A DNA stretch of 64,000 bases from Pedobacter ginsengisoli (GCF_002736205.1 NZ_CP024091.1:3283555-3347554), one strand, 5' to 3'; counted from the stretch's first letter, positions 18,901-29,202 are shown. Translations and numbers: made by a program. Notes: generated by a model not told the origin, from the sequence alone.

Positions 18901-21900
18901 TGTACTTGATGGGGCCGATAAAGACAATTACAGTCTGAGCACAACTACTGCAACTACTACCGGTGACATTACCGCTGCACCGCTTACTTTAGCCCTGAAT
19001 GCTACACCATCAATCAGCAAAGTGTATGACGGCAATACCACTGCAACCCTGCTTCCGGCCAACTACACCTTAACAGGCTTAATAGGAACAGATGCAGTAA
19101 CCGTTTCGGGAACGGCTAGTTACGATACCAACACCACAGGAACCGGCAAAACCATTACTGCGGGTACCTTTGTACTTAATGGTGCCGATAAAGACAACTA
19201 CAGCCTGAGCACAGCTACTGCAACAACTACCGGTGACATCACCGCTGCACCGCTTACTTTAGCCCTGAATGCTACGCCATTAATCAGCAAAGTATATGAC
19301 GGCAATACAACTGCAACCCTGCTTCCGGCCAACTACACCTTAACAGGCTTAATAGGAACAGATGCAGTAACCGTTTCAGGAACGGCTAGTTACGATACCA
19401 ACACCAAAGGAACCGGTAAAACCATTACTGCGGGTACCTTTGTACTTGATGGGGCCGATAAAGACAACTACAGCCTGAGCACAGCTACTGCAACAACTAC
19501 CGGTGACATCACCGCTGCACCGCTTACTTTAGCCCTGAATGCTACACCATTAATCAGCAAAGTATATGACGGTAATACCACTGCAACCCTGCTTCCGGCC
19601 AACTACACCTTAACAGGCTTAATAGGAACAGATGCAGTAACCGTTTCGGGAACGGCTAGCTATGATACCGAGACCAAAGGAACTGGTAAAACCATTACTG
19701 CGGGTACCTTTGTACTTGATGGTGCCGATAAAGACAACTACAGCCTGAGCACAGCTACTGCAACAACTACCGGTGACATCACTGCTGCACCGCTTACTTT
19801 AGCCCTGAATGCTATGCCATTAATCAGCAAAGTATATGACGGCAATACCACTGCAACCCTGCTTCCGGCCAACTACACCTTAACAGGCTTAATAGGAACA
19901 GATGCAGTAACTGTAAGTGGAACGGCTAGTTACGACACGGATGTTAAAGGAACCGGCAAAACCATTACGGCAAATACTTTTGTACTTGATGGAGCTGATA
20001 AAGACAATTACAGTCTGAGCACAACTACTGCAACTACTACCGGTGACATCACTGCTGCACCGCTTACTCTAGCCCTGAATGCCACACCATCAATCAGCAA
20101 AGTATATGACGGCAATACAACCGCTACTTTGGTTCCAGCAAACTACACCTTAACAGGCTTAATAGGAACAGATGCAGTAACCGTTTCAGGAACGGCTAGT
20201 TACGATACCAACACCAAAGGAACCGGCAAAACCATTACGGCGGGTACCTTTGTACTTGATGGTGCTGATAAAGACAACTACAGCCTGAGCACAGCTACTG
20301 CAACAACTACCGGTGACATCACGGCTGCACCGCTTACTTTAGCCCTCAATGCTACACCATTAATCAGCAAAGTATATGACGGCAATACCACTGCAACCCT
20401 GCTTCCAGCCAACTACACCTTAACAGGCTTAATAGGAACAGATGCAGTAACTGTAAGTGGAACGGCTAGTTACGACACGGATGTTAAAGGAACCGGCAAA
20501 ACCATTACGGCAAATACCTTTGTACTTGATGGTGCCGATAAAGACAATTACAGTCTGAGCACAGCTACTGCAACGACTACCGGTGACATCACGGCTGCAC
20601 CGCTTACTTTAGCCCTGAATGCTACACCATCAATCAGCAAAGTCTATGACGGCAATACCACTGCAACCCTGCTTCCAGCCAACTATACCCTAACAGGTAT
20701 ACTGGGTACAGATGCGGTAACTGTAAGTGGAATGGCAAGCTATGATACCAATACCAAAGGAACCGGCAAAACCATTACTGCGGGTACCTTTGTACTTGAT
20801 GGTGCTGATAAAGACAACTACAGTCTGGGCACTGCTACTGCAACGACTACCGGTGACATCACGGCTGCACCGCTTACTTTAGCCCTGAATGCTACACCAT
20901 CAATCAGCAAAGTATATGACGGTAATACCACGGCAACCCTGCTTCCGGCCAACTATACCCTAACAGGTGTACTGGGTACAGATGCAGTAACCGTTTCAGG
21001 AACGGCTAGTTACGATACCAATACCAAAGGAACCGGCAAAACCATTACAGCAAATACTTTTGTACTTGATGGTGCTGATAAAGACAATTACAGTCTGGGC
21101 ACAGCTACTGCAACGACTACCGGTGACATCACTGCTGCACCGCTTACTTTAGCCCTGAATGCTACGCCATTAATCAGCAAAGTATATGACAGTAATACCA
21201 CTGCAACCCTGCTTCCGGCCAACTACACCTTAACAGGCTTAATAGGAACAGATGCAGTAACCGTTTCGGGAACGGCTAGCTATGATACCGAGACCAAAGG
21301 AACCGGTAAAACCATTACTGCGGGTACCTTTGTACTTGATGGGGCCGATAAAGACAACTACAGCCTGAGCACAGCTACTGCAACAACTACCGGTGACATC
21401 ACTGCTGCACCGCTTACTTTAGCCCTGAATGCTACGCCATTAATCAGCAAAGTATATGACGGCAATACCACTGCAACCCTGCTTCCAGCCAACTACACCT
21501 TAACAGGCTTAATAGGAACAGATGCAGTAACTGTAAGTGGAACGGCTAGTTACGACACGGATGTTAAAGGAACCGGCAAAACCATTACGGCAAATACTTT
21601 TGTACTTGATGGTGCCGATAAAGACAACTACAGTCTGAGCACAACTACTGCAACGACTACCGGTGACATCACTACTGCACCGCTTACTTTAGCTCTGAAT
21701 GCTACGCCATTAATCAGCAAAGTCTATGACGGCAATACAACTGCAACCCTGCTTCCGGCCAACTATACCCTAACAGGTGTACTGGGTACAGATGCGGTAA
21801 CCGTTTCAGGAACGGCAAGCTACGATACCAACACCAAAGGAACCGGTAAAACCATTACAGCAAATACCTTTGTACTTGATGGTGCCGATAAAGACAATTA

Positions 21901-24900
21901 CAGTCTGAGCACAACTACTGCAACGACTACCGGTGACATCACGGCTGCACCGCTTACTTTAGCCCTGAATGCTACACCATCAATCAGCAAAGTATATGAC
22001 GGCAATACAACTGCAACCCTGCTTCCAGCCAACTATACCCTAACAGGTATACTGGGTACAGATGCGGTAACTGTAAGTGGAATGGCAAGCTATGATACCA
22101 ATACCAAAGGAACCGGCAAAACCATTACTGCGGGTACCTTTGTACTTGATGGTGCTGATAAAGACAACTACAGTCTGGGCACTGCTACTGCAACGACTAC
22201 CGGTGACATCACTGCTGCACCGCTTACTTTAGCCCTGAATGCTACGCCATTAATCAGCAAAGTATATGACGGCAATACAACTGCAACCCTGCTTCCAGCC
22301 AACTACACCTTAACAGGCTTAATAGGAACAGATGCAGTAACCGTTTCGGGAACGGCTAGTTACGATACCAACACCACAGGAACCGGTAAAACCATTACAG
22401 CAAATACTTTTGTACTTGATGGGGCCGATAAAGACAACTACAGCCTGAGCACAACTACTGCAACGACTACCGGTGACATCACTGCTGCACCGCTTACTTT
22501 AGCCCTCAATGCTACACCATCAATCAGCAAAGTGTATGACGGCAATACCACTGCAACCCTGCTTCCGGCCAACTACACCTTAACAGGTGTACTGGGTACA
22601 GATGCGGTAACTGTAAGTGGAATGGCAAGCTATGATACCAATACCAAAGGAACCGGCAAAACCATTACAGCAAATACCTTTGTACTTGATGGTGCCGATA
22701 AAGACAACTACAGTCTGAGCACAGCTACTGCAACAACTACCGGTGACATCACGGCTGCACCGCTTACTTTAGCCCTGAATGCTACGCCATTAATCAACAA
22801 AGTATATGACGGCAATACAACCGCTACTTTGGTTCCAGCAAACTACATCCTAACAGGTGTGCTGGGTACAGATGCGGTAACTGTAAGTGGAACGGCTAGT
22901 TACGATACCAATACCAAAGGAACCGGCAAAACCATTACTGCGGGTACCTTTGTACTTGATGGTGCTGATAAAGACAATTACAGTCTGAGCACAACTACTG
23001 CAACAACTACAGGTGAGATCACTGCTGCACCGCTTACTTTGGCATTGAATGCTACACCATTAATCAGCAAAGTATATGACGGCAATACCACTGCAACCCT
23101 GCTTCCGGCCAACTATACCCTAACAGGGGTACTGGGTACAGATGCAGTAACTGTAAGTGGAACGGCTAGTTACGATACCAATACCAAAGGAACCGGTAAA
23201 ACCATTACGGCAAATACCTTTGTACTTGATGGGGCCGATAAAGACAATTACAGTCTGAGCACAACTACTGCAACTACTACCGGTGACATTACCGCTGCAC
23301 CGCTTACTTTAGCCCTGAATGCTACACCATCAATCAGCAAAGTGTATGACGGCAATACCACTGCAACCCTGCTTCCGGCCAACTACACCTTAACAGGCTT
23401 AATAGGAACAGATGCAGTAACCGTTTCAGGAACGGCAAGCTACGATACCAACACCACAGGAACCGGCAAAACCATTACTGCGGGTACCTTTGTACTTAAT
23501 GGTGCCGATAAAGACAACTACAGCCTGAGCACAGCTACTGCAACAACTACCGGTGACATCACGGCTGCACCGCTTACTTTAGCCCTGAATGCTACGCCAT
23601 TAATCAGCAAAGTATATGACGGCAATACAACTGCAACCCTGCTTCCGGCCAACTACACCTTAACAGGTATACTGGGTACAGATGCGGTAACTGTAAGTGG
23701 AATGGCAAGCTATGATACCAATACCAAAGGAACCGGCAAAACCATTACTGCGGGTACCTTTGTACTTGATGGTGCTGATAAAGACAACTACAGTCTGGGC
23801 ACTGCTACTGCAACGACTACCGGTGACATCACTGCTGCACCGCTTACTTTAGCCCTGAATGCTACACCATCAATCAGCAAAGTATATGACGGCAATACAA
23901 CTGCAACCCTGCTTCCGGCCAACTATACCCTAACAGGTGTACTGGGTACAGATGCGGTAACTGTAAGTGGAATGGCTAGTTATGATACCGAGACCAAAGG
24001 AACCGGCAAAACCATTACAGCAAATACTTTTGTACTTGATGGTGCTGATAAAGACAATTACAGTCTGAGCACAGCTACTGCAACGACTACCGGTGACATC
24101 ACTGCTGCACCGCTTACTTTAGCCCTGAATGCTACGCCATTAATCAGCAAAGTATATGACGGTAATACCACTGCAACCCTGCTTCCGGCCAACTACACCT
24201 TAACAGGCTTAATAGGAACAAATGCAGTAACCGTTTCGGGAACGGCTAGTTACGATACCGAGACCAAAGGAACTGGTAAAACCATTACTGCGGGTACCTT
24301 TGTACTTAATGGTGCCGATAAAGACAACTACAGCCTGAGCACAGCTACTGCAACAACTACCGGTGACATCACCGCTGCACCGCTTACTTTAGCCCTGAAT
24401 GCTACGCCATTAATCAGCAAAGTATATGACGGCAATACCACTGCAACCCTGCTTCCAGCCAACTACACCTTAACAGGCTTAATAGGAACAGATGCAGTAA
24501 CTGTAAGTGGAACGGCTAGTTATGATACCAATACCAAAGGAACCGGCAAAACCATTACAGCAAATACTTTTGTACTTGATGGGGCCGATAAAGACAACTA
24601 CAGCCTGAGCACAGCTACTGCAACAACTACCGGTGACATCACTGCTGCACCGCTTACTTTAGCCCTGAATGCTACGCCATTAATCAGCAAAGTATATAAC
24701 GGCAATACAACTGCAACCCTGCTTCCGGCCAACTACACCTTAACAGGCTTAATAGGAACAGATGCAGTAACCGTTTCGGGAACGGCAAGCTACGATACCA
24801 ACACCAAAGGAACCGGTAAAACCATTACGGCAAATACTTTTGTACTTGATGGGGCCGATAAAGACAACTACAGTCTGAGCACAACTACTGCAACTACTAC

Positions 24901-26578
24901 CGGTGACATCACGGCTGCACCGCTTACTTTAGCCCTGAATGCTACACCATTAATCAGCAAAGTATATGACGGTAATACCACGGCAACCCTGCTTCCGGCC
25001 AACTATACCCTAACAGGTGTACTGGGTACAGATGCGGTAACTGTAAGTGGAATGGCAAGCTATGATACCAATACCAAAGGAACCGGTAAAACCATTACAG
25101 CAAATACTTTTGTACTTGATGGGGCCGATAAAGACAACTACAGTTTAAGTACAACCACAGCCTCAACAACAGGAGACATTACCCCTAGAGCGCTTATGGT
25201 AACTGCTGAGGATCAGATCAAATTCCAGGGAACCATAAACCCTCCATTAACTGTAACTTATTCTGGATTCATTAACGGAGAAGGAATTAATAATCTAACC
25301 ACCCCTCCTACAGCAACCACCATCGCCAATACAGGATCCGCATCTGGAAATTACGATATCATAGTAAGTGGAGGTATCGCCACAAATTACAATTTCAATT
25401 ATGTAAAAGGTACGTTGAAAGTTGTTCCAGGTAAACCTACAGATATACTTTTGGCCGCTGTACCACTATTTGAAAATCGTCCTGTTGGAACAAAAGCTGG
25501 AACATTAAGCTCGACTTCAGAAAATCCTTCTGCTGTTTACACCTATTCTTTAGTTAATGGCCAAGGCGACACAAACAACGATGCTTTTACCATTATCGGA
25601 AATCAATTAAAATCAAGTGCTACATTTGATTTTGAAACAAAGGCCAACTATACGATCAGGGTTCGTTCGACAACACAGTTCGGGCAATGGTTAGAAAAGC
25701 AGATTAACATTTCTATCAGCGATGTGAATGAAACCCCAACGCTTTCGGCCATAGAGGATCAGTCTGTTTGCTATACAACTTCAGTCCAAAATATTCCTTT
25801 GACTGGAATTAGTGCTGGTCCTGAAACAGCTCAAAAAACCACGCTAACAATAACAAGCAGTAATCCGAATCTATTTCAAAGTATTGCTGCAACAGGCACG
25901 GGAGCAAACGAAAACATTAATTACCGTATTAAAAATGGCGCAATAGGCACTGCAACCATTACCATTACGGTAAAAGACAATGGCGGAACAACGAATGGCG
26001 GCGTGGATACCTATTCCAGAACCTTTGTACTGACTGTAAATCCTTTACCAGTTGTTAACATAAGTGCTGACAAAGGAAATATAATTGGAAACAGTACTGA
26101 AGTTAGTAAAGGAGAGACTATATTACTAACGGCAACAGGAGGAAATTCTTATTCGTGGGCTGCAAACGGCAGTATTCTCAGCGGACAGCATACCGCAACC
26201 TTAACCGTAAGACCGAGAGAAACGACTACCTACACTGTTACCATAACCAATGCTAATGGATGCACTCAGAGCGGAGCATTTACAGTAAAAGTTTTAGATG
26301 ACATGCTTAAAATTAAAGCCACTAATATTTTAACTCCTAACAGAGATGGCTATAATGATCTATGGGTCGTGGACAACATCGACTTTTACCCTAATAATGA
26401 GGTTAAGATCTTTGATAAATCAGGAAGGTTACTCTATAGCAAAAAAGGATACGACAATAGCTGGGAAGGAACCTACAACGGTGAGGCGCTGGGAGATGGA
26501 ACCTATTACTATATCATTGATTTCGGCAAAAACAAACGAACCTTTAAAGGATTCATAACCATCATTAAAGGAAAATAA
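15983..26578 (+). CDS. giant T9SS-exported YDG-repeat adhesin (3,531 aa)
   Basis: Signal peptide to about residue 28 (FFSYAQ). Residues about 30-290 form a unique N-terminal domain, possibly ligand-binding. Ig-like domains follow at about 290-380 and a putative-Ig (He_PIG-like) domain at about 380-465, then an MBG-like domain (about 470-550). Twenty-eight YDG repeats of exactly 90 residues occupy about 553-3070. Next come an MBG domain, a cadherin-like domain (FENRPVGTKAGTLS), further beta-sandwich domains, and from about 3443 a type B gliding-motility C-terminal domain (ILTPNRDGYNDLW to TFKGFITIIKGK). That domain directs export and attachment by the type IX secretion system. With 28 beta-sandwich repeats the protein should be a very long surface fibre, as in SprB-like adhesins. 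A PorP/SprF gene follows at once. Confidence 0.92.
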   Translation: MKTSTGTFLLRIALTLSMVFCINFFSYAQCTLGAGDLVFTGYNQLDDGTDGTSTDDSFSFLLLKDIPAGQEIFFTDLGWTGSSFQTASNAPSDAVLKWTADVAYPAGTEIIVYCKYTLVAKDINDNTRGTITVAQSSYNTSSGAVSPQEQMSLAEFSGDQLFAFTNSIATPNFLAGMSINKPVVSQWEASLSPTAFGADKSVLPSALNSGAQKLAISFADPGDPFVNAAPVARYKREDIGNATGLPSELLTKINDPSKWEIRSDGYHYNPLFSAATPIVVTGIHITAQPVNRTNLCPGSATSFSITASEVCSYQWEVSDDGTTFTPIVASGIYSGVTTATLSISNITGLSTKKYRVKVSGVNGTTSDIVNFTLVNPVITFNPGPLPQATPNIAYTTTVQVTSGGNGTFTFSLESGALPDGLTLNTATGEISGTPSMGGQFNFVIKATDNCSTPNTGTQSYSIIVGTIDQSITLTDYTKTYGDGTFTLPLNSSADLPVTYTSSAPTVATVVGNTVTIIGAGSTNITATQAGNTSYNPAPMVEKTITVDKKNITLVLSATPSITKAYDGNTTATLLPANYTLTGLIGTDAVTVSGTASYDTNTKGTGKTITAGTFVLDGADKDNYSLSTTTATTTGEITAAPLTLALNATPLISKVYDGNTTATLVPANYTLTGVLGTDAVTVSGMASYDTNTKGTGKTITANTFVLDGADKDNYSLSTTTATTTGDITAAPLTLALNATPSISKVYDGNTTATLLPANYTLTGLIGTDAVTVSGTASYDTNTKGTGKTITANTFVLDGADKDNYSLSTATATTTGDITAAPLTLALNATPLINKVYDGNTTATLLPANYTLTGILGTDAVTVSGMASYDTNTKGTGKTITAGTFVLDGADKDNYSLSTTTATTTGDITAAPLTLALNATPLISKVYDGNTTATLLPANYTLTGVLGTDAVTVSGTASYDTNTKGTGKTITANTFVLDGADKDNYSLSTTTATTTGDITAAPLTLALNATPSISKVYDGNTTATLLPANYTLTGLIGTDAVTVSGTASYDTNTTGTGKTITAGTFVLNGADKDNYSLSTATATTTGDITAAPLTLALNATPLISKVYDGNTTATLLPANYTLTGLIGTDAVTVSGTASYDTNTKGTGKTITAGTFVLDGADKDNYSLSTATATTTGDITAAPLTLALNATPLISKVYDGNTTATLLPANYTLTGLIGTDAVTVSGTASYDTETKGTGKTITAGTFVLDGADKDNYSLSTATATTTGDITAAPLTLALNAMPLISKVYDGNTTATLLPANYTLTGLIGTDAVTVSGTASYDTDVKGTGKTITANTFVLDGADKDNYSLSTTTATTTGDITAAPLTLALNATPSISKVYDGNTTATLVPANYTLTGLIGTDAVTVSGTASYDTNTKGTGKTITAGTFVLDGADKDNYSLSTATATTTGDITAAPLTLALNATPLISKVYDGNTTATLLPANYTLTGLIGTDAVTVSGTASYDTDVKGTGKTITANTFVLDGADKDNYSLSTATATTTGDITAAPLTLALNATPSISKVYDGNTTATLLPANYTLTGILGTDAVTVSGMASYDTNTKGTGKTITAGTFVLDGADKDNYSLGTATATTTGDITAAPLTLALNATPSISKVYDGNTTATLLPANYTLTGVLGTDAVTVSGTASYDTNTKGTGKTITANTFVLDGADKDNYSLGTATATTTGDITAAPLTLALNATPLISKVYDSNTTATLLPANYTLTGLIGTDAVTVSGTASYDTETKGTGKTITAGTFVLDGADKDNYSLSTATATTTGDITAAPLTLALNATPLISKVYDGNTTATLLPANYTLTGLIGTDAVTVSGTASYDTDVKGTGKTITANTFVLDGADKDNYSLSTTTATTTGDITTAPLTLALNATPLISKVYDGNTTATLLPANYTLTGVLGTDAVTVSGTASYDTNTKGTGKTITANTFVLDGADKDNYSLSTTTATTTGDITAAPLTLALNATPSISKVYDGNTTATLLPANYTLTGILGTDAVTVSGMASYDTNTKGTGKTITAGTFVLDGADKDNYSLGTATATTTGDITAAPLTLALNATPLISKVYDGNTTATLLPANYTLTGLIGTDAVTVSGTASYDTNTTGTGKTITANTFVLDGADKDNYSLSTTTATTTGDITAAPLTLALNATPSISKVYDGNTTATLLPANYTLTGVLGTDAVTVSGMASYDTNTKGTGKTITANTFVLDGADKDNYSLSTATATTTGDITAAPLTLALNATPLINKVYDGNTTATLVPANYILTGVLGTDAVTVSGTASYDTNTKGTGKTITAGTFVLDGADKDNYSLSTTTATTTGEITAAPLTLALNATPLISKVYDGNTTATLLPANYTLTGVLGTDAVTVSGTASYDTNTKGTGKTITANTFVLDGADKDNYSLSTTTATTTGDITAAPLTLALNATPSISKVYDGNTTATLLPANYTLTGLIGTDAVTVSGTASYDTNTTGTGKTITAGTFVLNGADKDNYSLSTATATTTGDITAAPLTLALNATPLISKVYDGNTTATLLPANYTLTGILGTDAVTVSGMASYDTNTKGTGKTITAGTFVLDGADKDNYSLGTATATTTGDITAAPLTLALNATPSISKVYDGNTTATLLPANYTLTGVLGTDAVTVSGMASYDTETKGTGKTITANTFVLDGADKDNYSLSTATATTTGDITAAPLTLALNATPLISKVYDGNTTATLLPANYTLTGLIGTNAVTVSGTASYDTETKGTGKTITAGTFVLNGADKDNYSLSTATATTTGDITAAPLTLALNATPLISKVYDGNTTATLLPANYTLTGLIGTDAVTVSGTASYDTNTKGTGKTITANTFVLDGADKDNYSLSTATATTTGDITAAPLTLALNATPLISKVYNGNTTATLLPANYTLTGLIGTDAVTVSGTASYDTNTKGTGKTITANTFVLDGADKDNYSLSTTTATTTGDITAAPLTLALNATPLISKVYDGNTTATLLPANYTLTGVLGTDAVTVSGMASYDTNTKGTGKTITANTFVLDGADKDNYSLSTTTASTTGDITPRALMVTAEDQIKFQGTINPPLTVTYSGFINGEGINNLTTPPTATTIANTGSASGNYDIIVSGGIATNYNFNYVKGTLKVVPGKPTDILLAAVPLFENRPVGTKAGTLSSTSENPSAVYTYSLVNGQGDTNNDAFTIIGNQLKSSATFDFETKANYTIRVRSTTQFGQWLEKQINISISDVNETPTLSAIEDQSVCYTTSVQNIPLTGISAGPETAQKTTLTITSSNPNLFQSIAATGTGANENINYRIKNGAIGTATITITVKDNGGTTNGGVDTYSRTFVLTVNPLPVVNISADKGNIIGNSTEVSKGETILLTATGGNSYSWAANGSILSGQHTATLTVRPRETTTYTVTITNANGCTQSGAFTVKVLDDMLKIKATNILTPNRDGYNDLWVVDNIDFYPNNEVKIFDKSGRLLYSKKGYDNSWEGTYNGEALGDGTYYYIIDFGKNKRTFKGFITIIKGK
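17640..25190 (+). repeat. 28 tandem 270-bp repeats encoding YDG domains
   Basis: The unit is exactly 270 bp (90 codons) and in frame throughout: the codon run for APLTL recurs every 270 bp from 17901 to 24921, 27 times. Units are nearly identical, and variation is limited to a few alternative blocks: LIGTD/VLGTD/ILGTD; SGTAS/SGMAS; TNTK/TETK/TDVK/TNTT; TAGTF/TANTF; NYSLSTT/NYSLSTA/NYSLGTA. The same blocks recur in different combinations. Units 5-6 match units 21-22 including silent bases, and the unusual GEI codon stretch ending unit 1 recurs ending unit 20. The first and last units are the most divergent. Confidence 0.97.
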
Positions 26579-26615
26579 TTTGTAATTCATATTGAAAGCA
26601 ATAAATAAGAACAGC

Positions 26616-27509
26616 ATGAAAATGAAAACAGCATATAAATTTTTAGCATTGTTACTGGTGATCTTCACTGGTAGCAATAGCCATGCACAGATAAATCCAC
26701 TCGGGGCACAGTATTTTAACAACCGCTATCTGATGAACCCCTCCCTGGCGGGGGCAACTGAGGGACTTAAACTAAATGCAGCTTACCGTAAGCTGTGGAC
26801 TAATGTTCCTGGATCCCCCCTTACACAAAGTATTACAGCTGACTATGGGTTTGAGAAAGTTGGACTTGGGCTAAATGCATATAATGAAAGTGCCGGTTTG
26901 CTAAAACAAACCCGGATAACGGGCAGTTATGCTTATCACTTACAACTGAACTCCGGAGAAGATCGCTTACATTTTGGAATATCGCTTGGCTTCATGAATC
27001 AACGCCTGGATGAGAGTGATCTCCAGGGAAACCCTAATGATCCGGCAATAGGCCTTTACAACAACAGAAAGGCTTATATTGATGGAGATTTTGGAATTGC
27101 CTACACCTCCGAAAGATTAACACTGCAGGCTTCTGTTCCAAACATGAAAAGTGTTTTTAAAAAAGATGTCATTAAACTTGATGACGTCACTACTTTTTAT
27201 GGGGCAGCCAGTTACAAATTTCAGCTCATACAAGGTGCTGAAGGTATGGATATAGAGCCCATAGTAGCCTATCGTGGGGTAAAGGGATTCGACAATATCA
27301 TTGATGCCGGAGCGCAACTGCAAATTGCAAACCAACAGGTATTCCTGATGGGTCTTTATCACAGTACTAAAACTGCCACATTCGGACTCGGAATGGACTT
27401 TAGAAAGAAATACTTGATCAGTGGAAGTTATACCACCCAAACTTCTGCACTCAGTTCATATGTCAATGGCAGCTTTGAAATTAATCTCAGATTAAATCTG
27501 GGCAAATAA
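26616..27509 (+). CDS. PorP/SprF family type IX secretion membrane protein
   Basis: A 297-residue outer-membrane beta-barrel protein with a signal peptide (SNSHAQ) and the family opening INPLGAQYFNNRYLMNPSLAGATEGL. The body shows alternating barrel strands (KVGLGLNAYNE, RLHFGISLGFM) and ends in the typical terminal strand (NGSFEINLRLNLGK). SprF is required for export of the adhesin SprB, and PorP/SprF genes commonly sit directly downstream of a type B sorted adhesin, exactly as here (37-nt gap). I infer that it is the dedicated partner of the giant repeat protein. ATG 26616 is chosen over an upstream in-frame TTG at 26592. Confidence 0.92.
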   Translation: MKMKTAYKFLALLLVIFTGSNSHAQINPLGAQYFNNRYLMNPSLAGATEGLKLNAAYRKLWTNVPGSPLTQSITADYGFEKVGLGLNAYNESAGLLKQTRITGSYAYHLQLNSGEDRLHFGISLGFMNQRLDESDLQGNPNDPAIGLYNNRKAYIDGDFGIAYTSERLTLQASVPNMKSVFKKDVIKLDDVTTFYGAASYKFQLIQGAEGMDIEPIVAYRGVKGFDNIIDAGAQLQIANQQVFLMGLYHSTKTATFGLGMDFRKKYLISGSYTTQTSALSSYVNGSFEINLRLNLGK

Positions 27510-27524
27510 ACAGTAGATTTTCTG

Positions 27525-28217
27525 ATGCGTCCAACTTATATTAAATTTGCACTGAATTATGATGTTCAGAAGCTGCAGCAAGAACTCCAGTCTTGCCTGG
27601 AACAAGAGTGGCCACTACATTTTAACACCAGGGATTTTGATGGAACCTGGAAAAGCATATCACTACGATCTGCAAGTGGATCCGCGACAGATATTTACGC
27701 TCACCCAAATCTTTCTACTCATTTAGATACCCCTTTACTGGACAATACCCCTTATATCAAAGAAATTCTGGATTCATGGCAATGCGAAAAAGAAAATGTC
27801 CGCCTTTTGGCACTTAGCCCAGGAAGTCACATTAAGCCACACAGGGATAACGGGTGTGCCTATAAAGATGGGGCATTCAGAATTCACATTCCAATAACCA
27901 GCAATCCAGGAGTTTACTTTACAATAGAGGACCAACAACTACAATTACAAGAAGGCGAATGCTGGTATATGGATTTTAGCAAAACTCATGAGATCATAAA
28001 CGAAGGGAAAACAACAAGGGTTCACCTAATCATCGATGCATTAAAGAATGAATGGACTGACCAATTATTTGAGCAACACGGCTATCCTGTTGCCAGTGAC
28101 CAGGATGGAAATAAATATGATGAAGATACCATTACAAAAATGATTGCTCAATTAACATTGATGAACACGCCTACTGCAGACGCTATCATTGCAAGGCTTA
28201 GAAGTAAAAAAATTTAA
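27525..28217 (+). CDS. aspartyl/asparaginyl beta-hydroxylase-like Fe(II)/2-oxoglutarate oxygenase
   Basis: A 230-residue cytoplasmic protein with the aspartyl/asparaginyl beta-hydroxylase cupin core. Metal ligands H106 and D108 are in KPHRDNG and H155 is in FSKTHEIINEG; R165 followed by VHLIID is positioned to bind 2-oxoglutarate. Substrates in this family are Asp or Asn side chains of proteins or peptides, or free amino acids. The C-terminal about 55 residues are an extra helical segment. It lies 15 nt after the PorP/SprF gene and 4 nt before a sulfotransferase gene. Its place in a nine-gene adhesin operon suggests, as inference, that it hydroxylates one of the operon's products before export. 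Confidence 0.85.
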   Translation: MRPTYIKFALNYDVQKLQQELQSCLEQEWPLHFNTRDFDGTWKSISLRSASGSATDIYAHPNLSTHLDTPLLDNTPYIKEILDSWQCEKENVRLLALSPGSHIKPHRDNGCAYKDGAFRIHIPITSNPGVYFTIEDQQLQLQEGECWYMDFSKTHEIINEGKTTRVHLIIDALKNEWTDQLFEQHGYPVASDQDGNKYDEDTITKMIAQLTLMNTPTADAIIARLRSKKI

Positions 28218-28221
28218 GTCT

Positions 28222-29202
28222 ATGTATCCGCATCCATTAACAAACTGGATCCCCTATTCTCTCACTTATGATCCCGAAGGTCAATGGGTACTATCCTGGA
28301 TAGATCTTCAAAACCGAAGCATAACTGAGCCTTTTTTTGACCAGACCATTCAGATCAGTAAATGGCGTAACAGGGAACGATCAGTACTGAGCAGCTTAAG
28401 TGATCCGGATTTTTTAATAGCAGCCGCCCAGGGAATCCCACATCTTAACCCAACAGCGTTTATCTTTCATGTGTCACGTTGCGGATCAACACTGCTCACG
28501 CAAGCTTTTTGTGAAGATGAAGAAAATATTGTTATTTCTGAAGCGCCCCTTCTCGATGAAATACTAAGGGCCAATGAGAAAGACCCGAACATGATACCAG
28601 AGCAACAGGAAAAATGGTTTAAAGCCGCCTTGAACATGATGGGGCAACAAAGGAATTTTAAGGAATCTAGTTACACAATTAAACTGGATAGCTGGCACCT
28701 CCATTTCTATACACAGCTCCGCAACTGGTTCCCAGTTACCCCTTTTATATTTATATTCAGAACGCCTGAACAGGTACTTGCTTCACAGGAAAAACGCAGG
28801 GGCATACACAGTGTACCCGGAATAATAAATAAAGCCTTACTTGGAATTGACCTCACCAAAGCATATTTTGGAGATTTTAACCGTTATACCGCTGATGTCA
28901 TCGAGCAGTATTATCTGCGTATAATTAACGCACATCAGGATGGCCATCCTTTAAATTTTTTTGCAGACTATGGGGATGGGGTGAGGCGAATGATTTTTTT
29001 ATATTCTAATATAACAGGTATAATGATTAAGGATGAGGCAAAGCTCAAAACCCGCTTGACCTTCCATAGTAAATCTCCAAATGAACCCTTTAAAGAGGAT
29101 ATTCCTCCAGATTCAAAATTTACCTACGAGCATCTCAGTAGAGCTTACAGGCATCTCAAAGAACTAACCGCATCAGAAAACCATATACCTAGTTGCAAGT
29201 AA
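28222..29202 (+). CDS. sulfotransferase family protein
   Basis: A 326-residue protein. The 5'-phosphosulfate-binding loop FIFHVSRCGSTLLTQAF lies at about residues 80-96 and the 3'-phosphate segment FIFIFRTPEQVLAS near residue 180, in the order and spacing of PAPS-dependent sulfotransferases. The acceptor is unknown and could be a protein, glycan or small molecule. There is no signal peptide, so modification would occur in the cytoplasm. ATG 28222 lies 4 nt after the hydroxylase stop; an upstream in-frame TTG at 28189 would overlap that gene and is less likely. The stop codon is directly followed by the ATG of the next gene. Confidence 0.82.
   Translation: MYPHPLTNWIPYSLTYDPEGQWVLSWIDLQNRSITEPFFDQTIQISKWRNRERSVLSSLSDPDFLIAAAQGIPHLNPTAFIFHVSRCGSTLLTQAFCEDEENIVISEAPLLDEILRANEKDPNMIPEQQEKWFKAALNMMGQQRNFKESSYTIKLDSWHLHFYTQLRNWFPVTPFIFIFRTPEQVLASQEKRRGIHSVPGIINKALLGIDLTKAYFGDFNRYTADVIEQYYLRIINAHQDGHPLNFFADYGDGVRRMIFLYSNITGIMIKDEAKLKTRLTFHSKSPNEPFKEDIPPDSKFTYEHLSRAYRHLKELTASENHIPSCK

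Noticed and set aside
17640..25190. CRISPR-like array
   Set aside because: The 270-bp units are contiguous, in frame and protein-coding, with no unique spacers.
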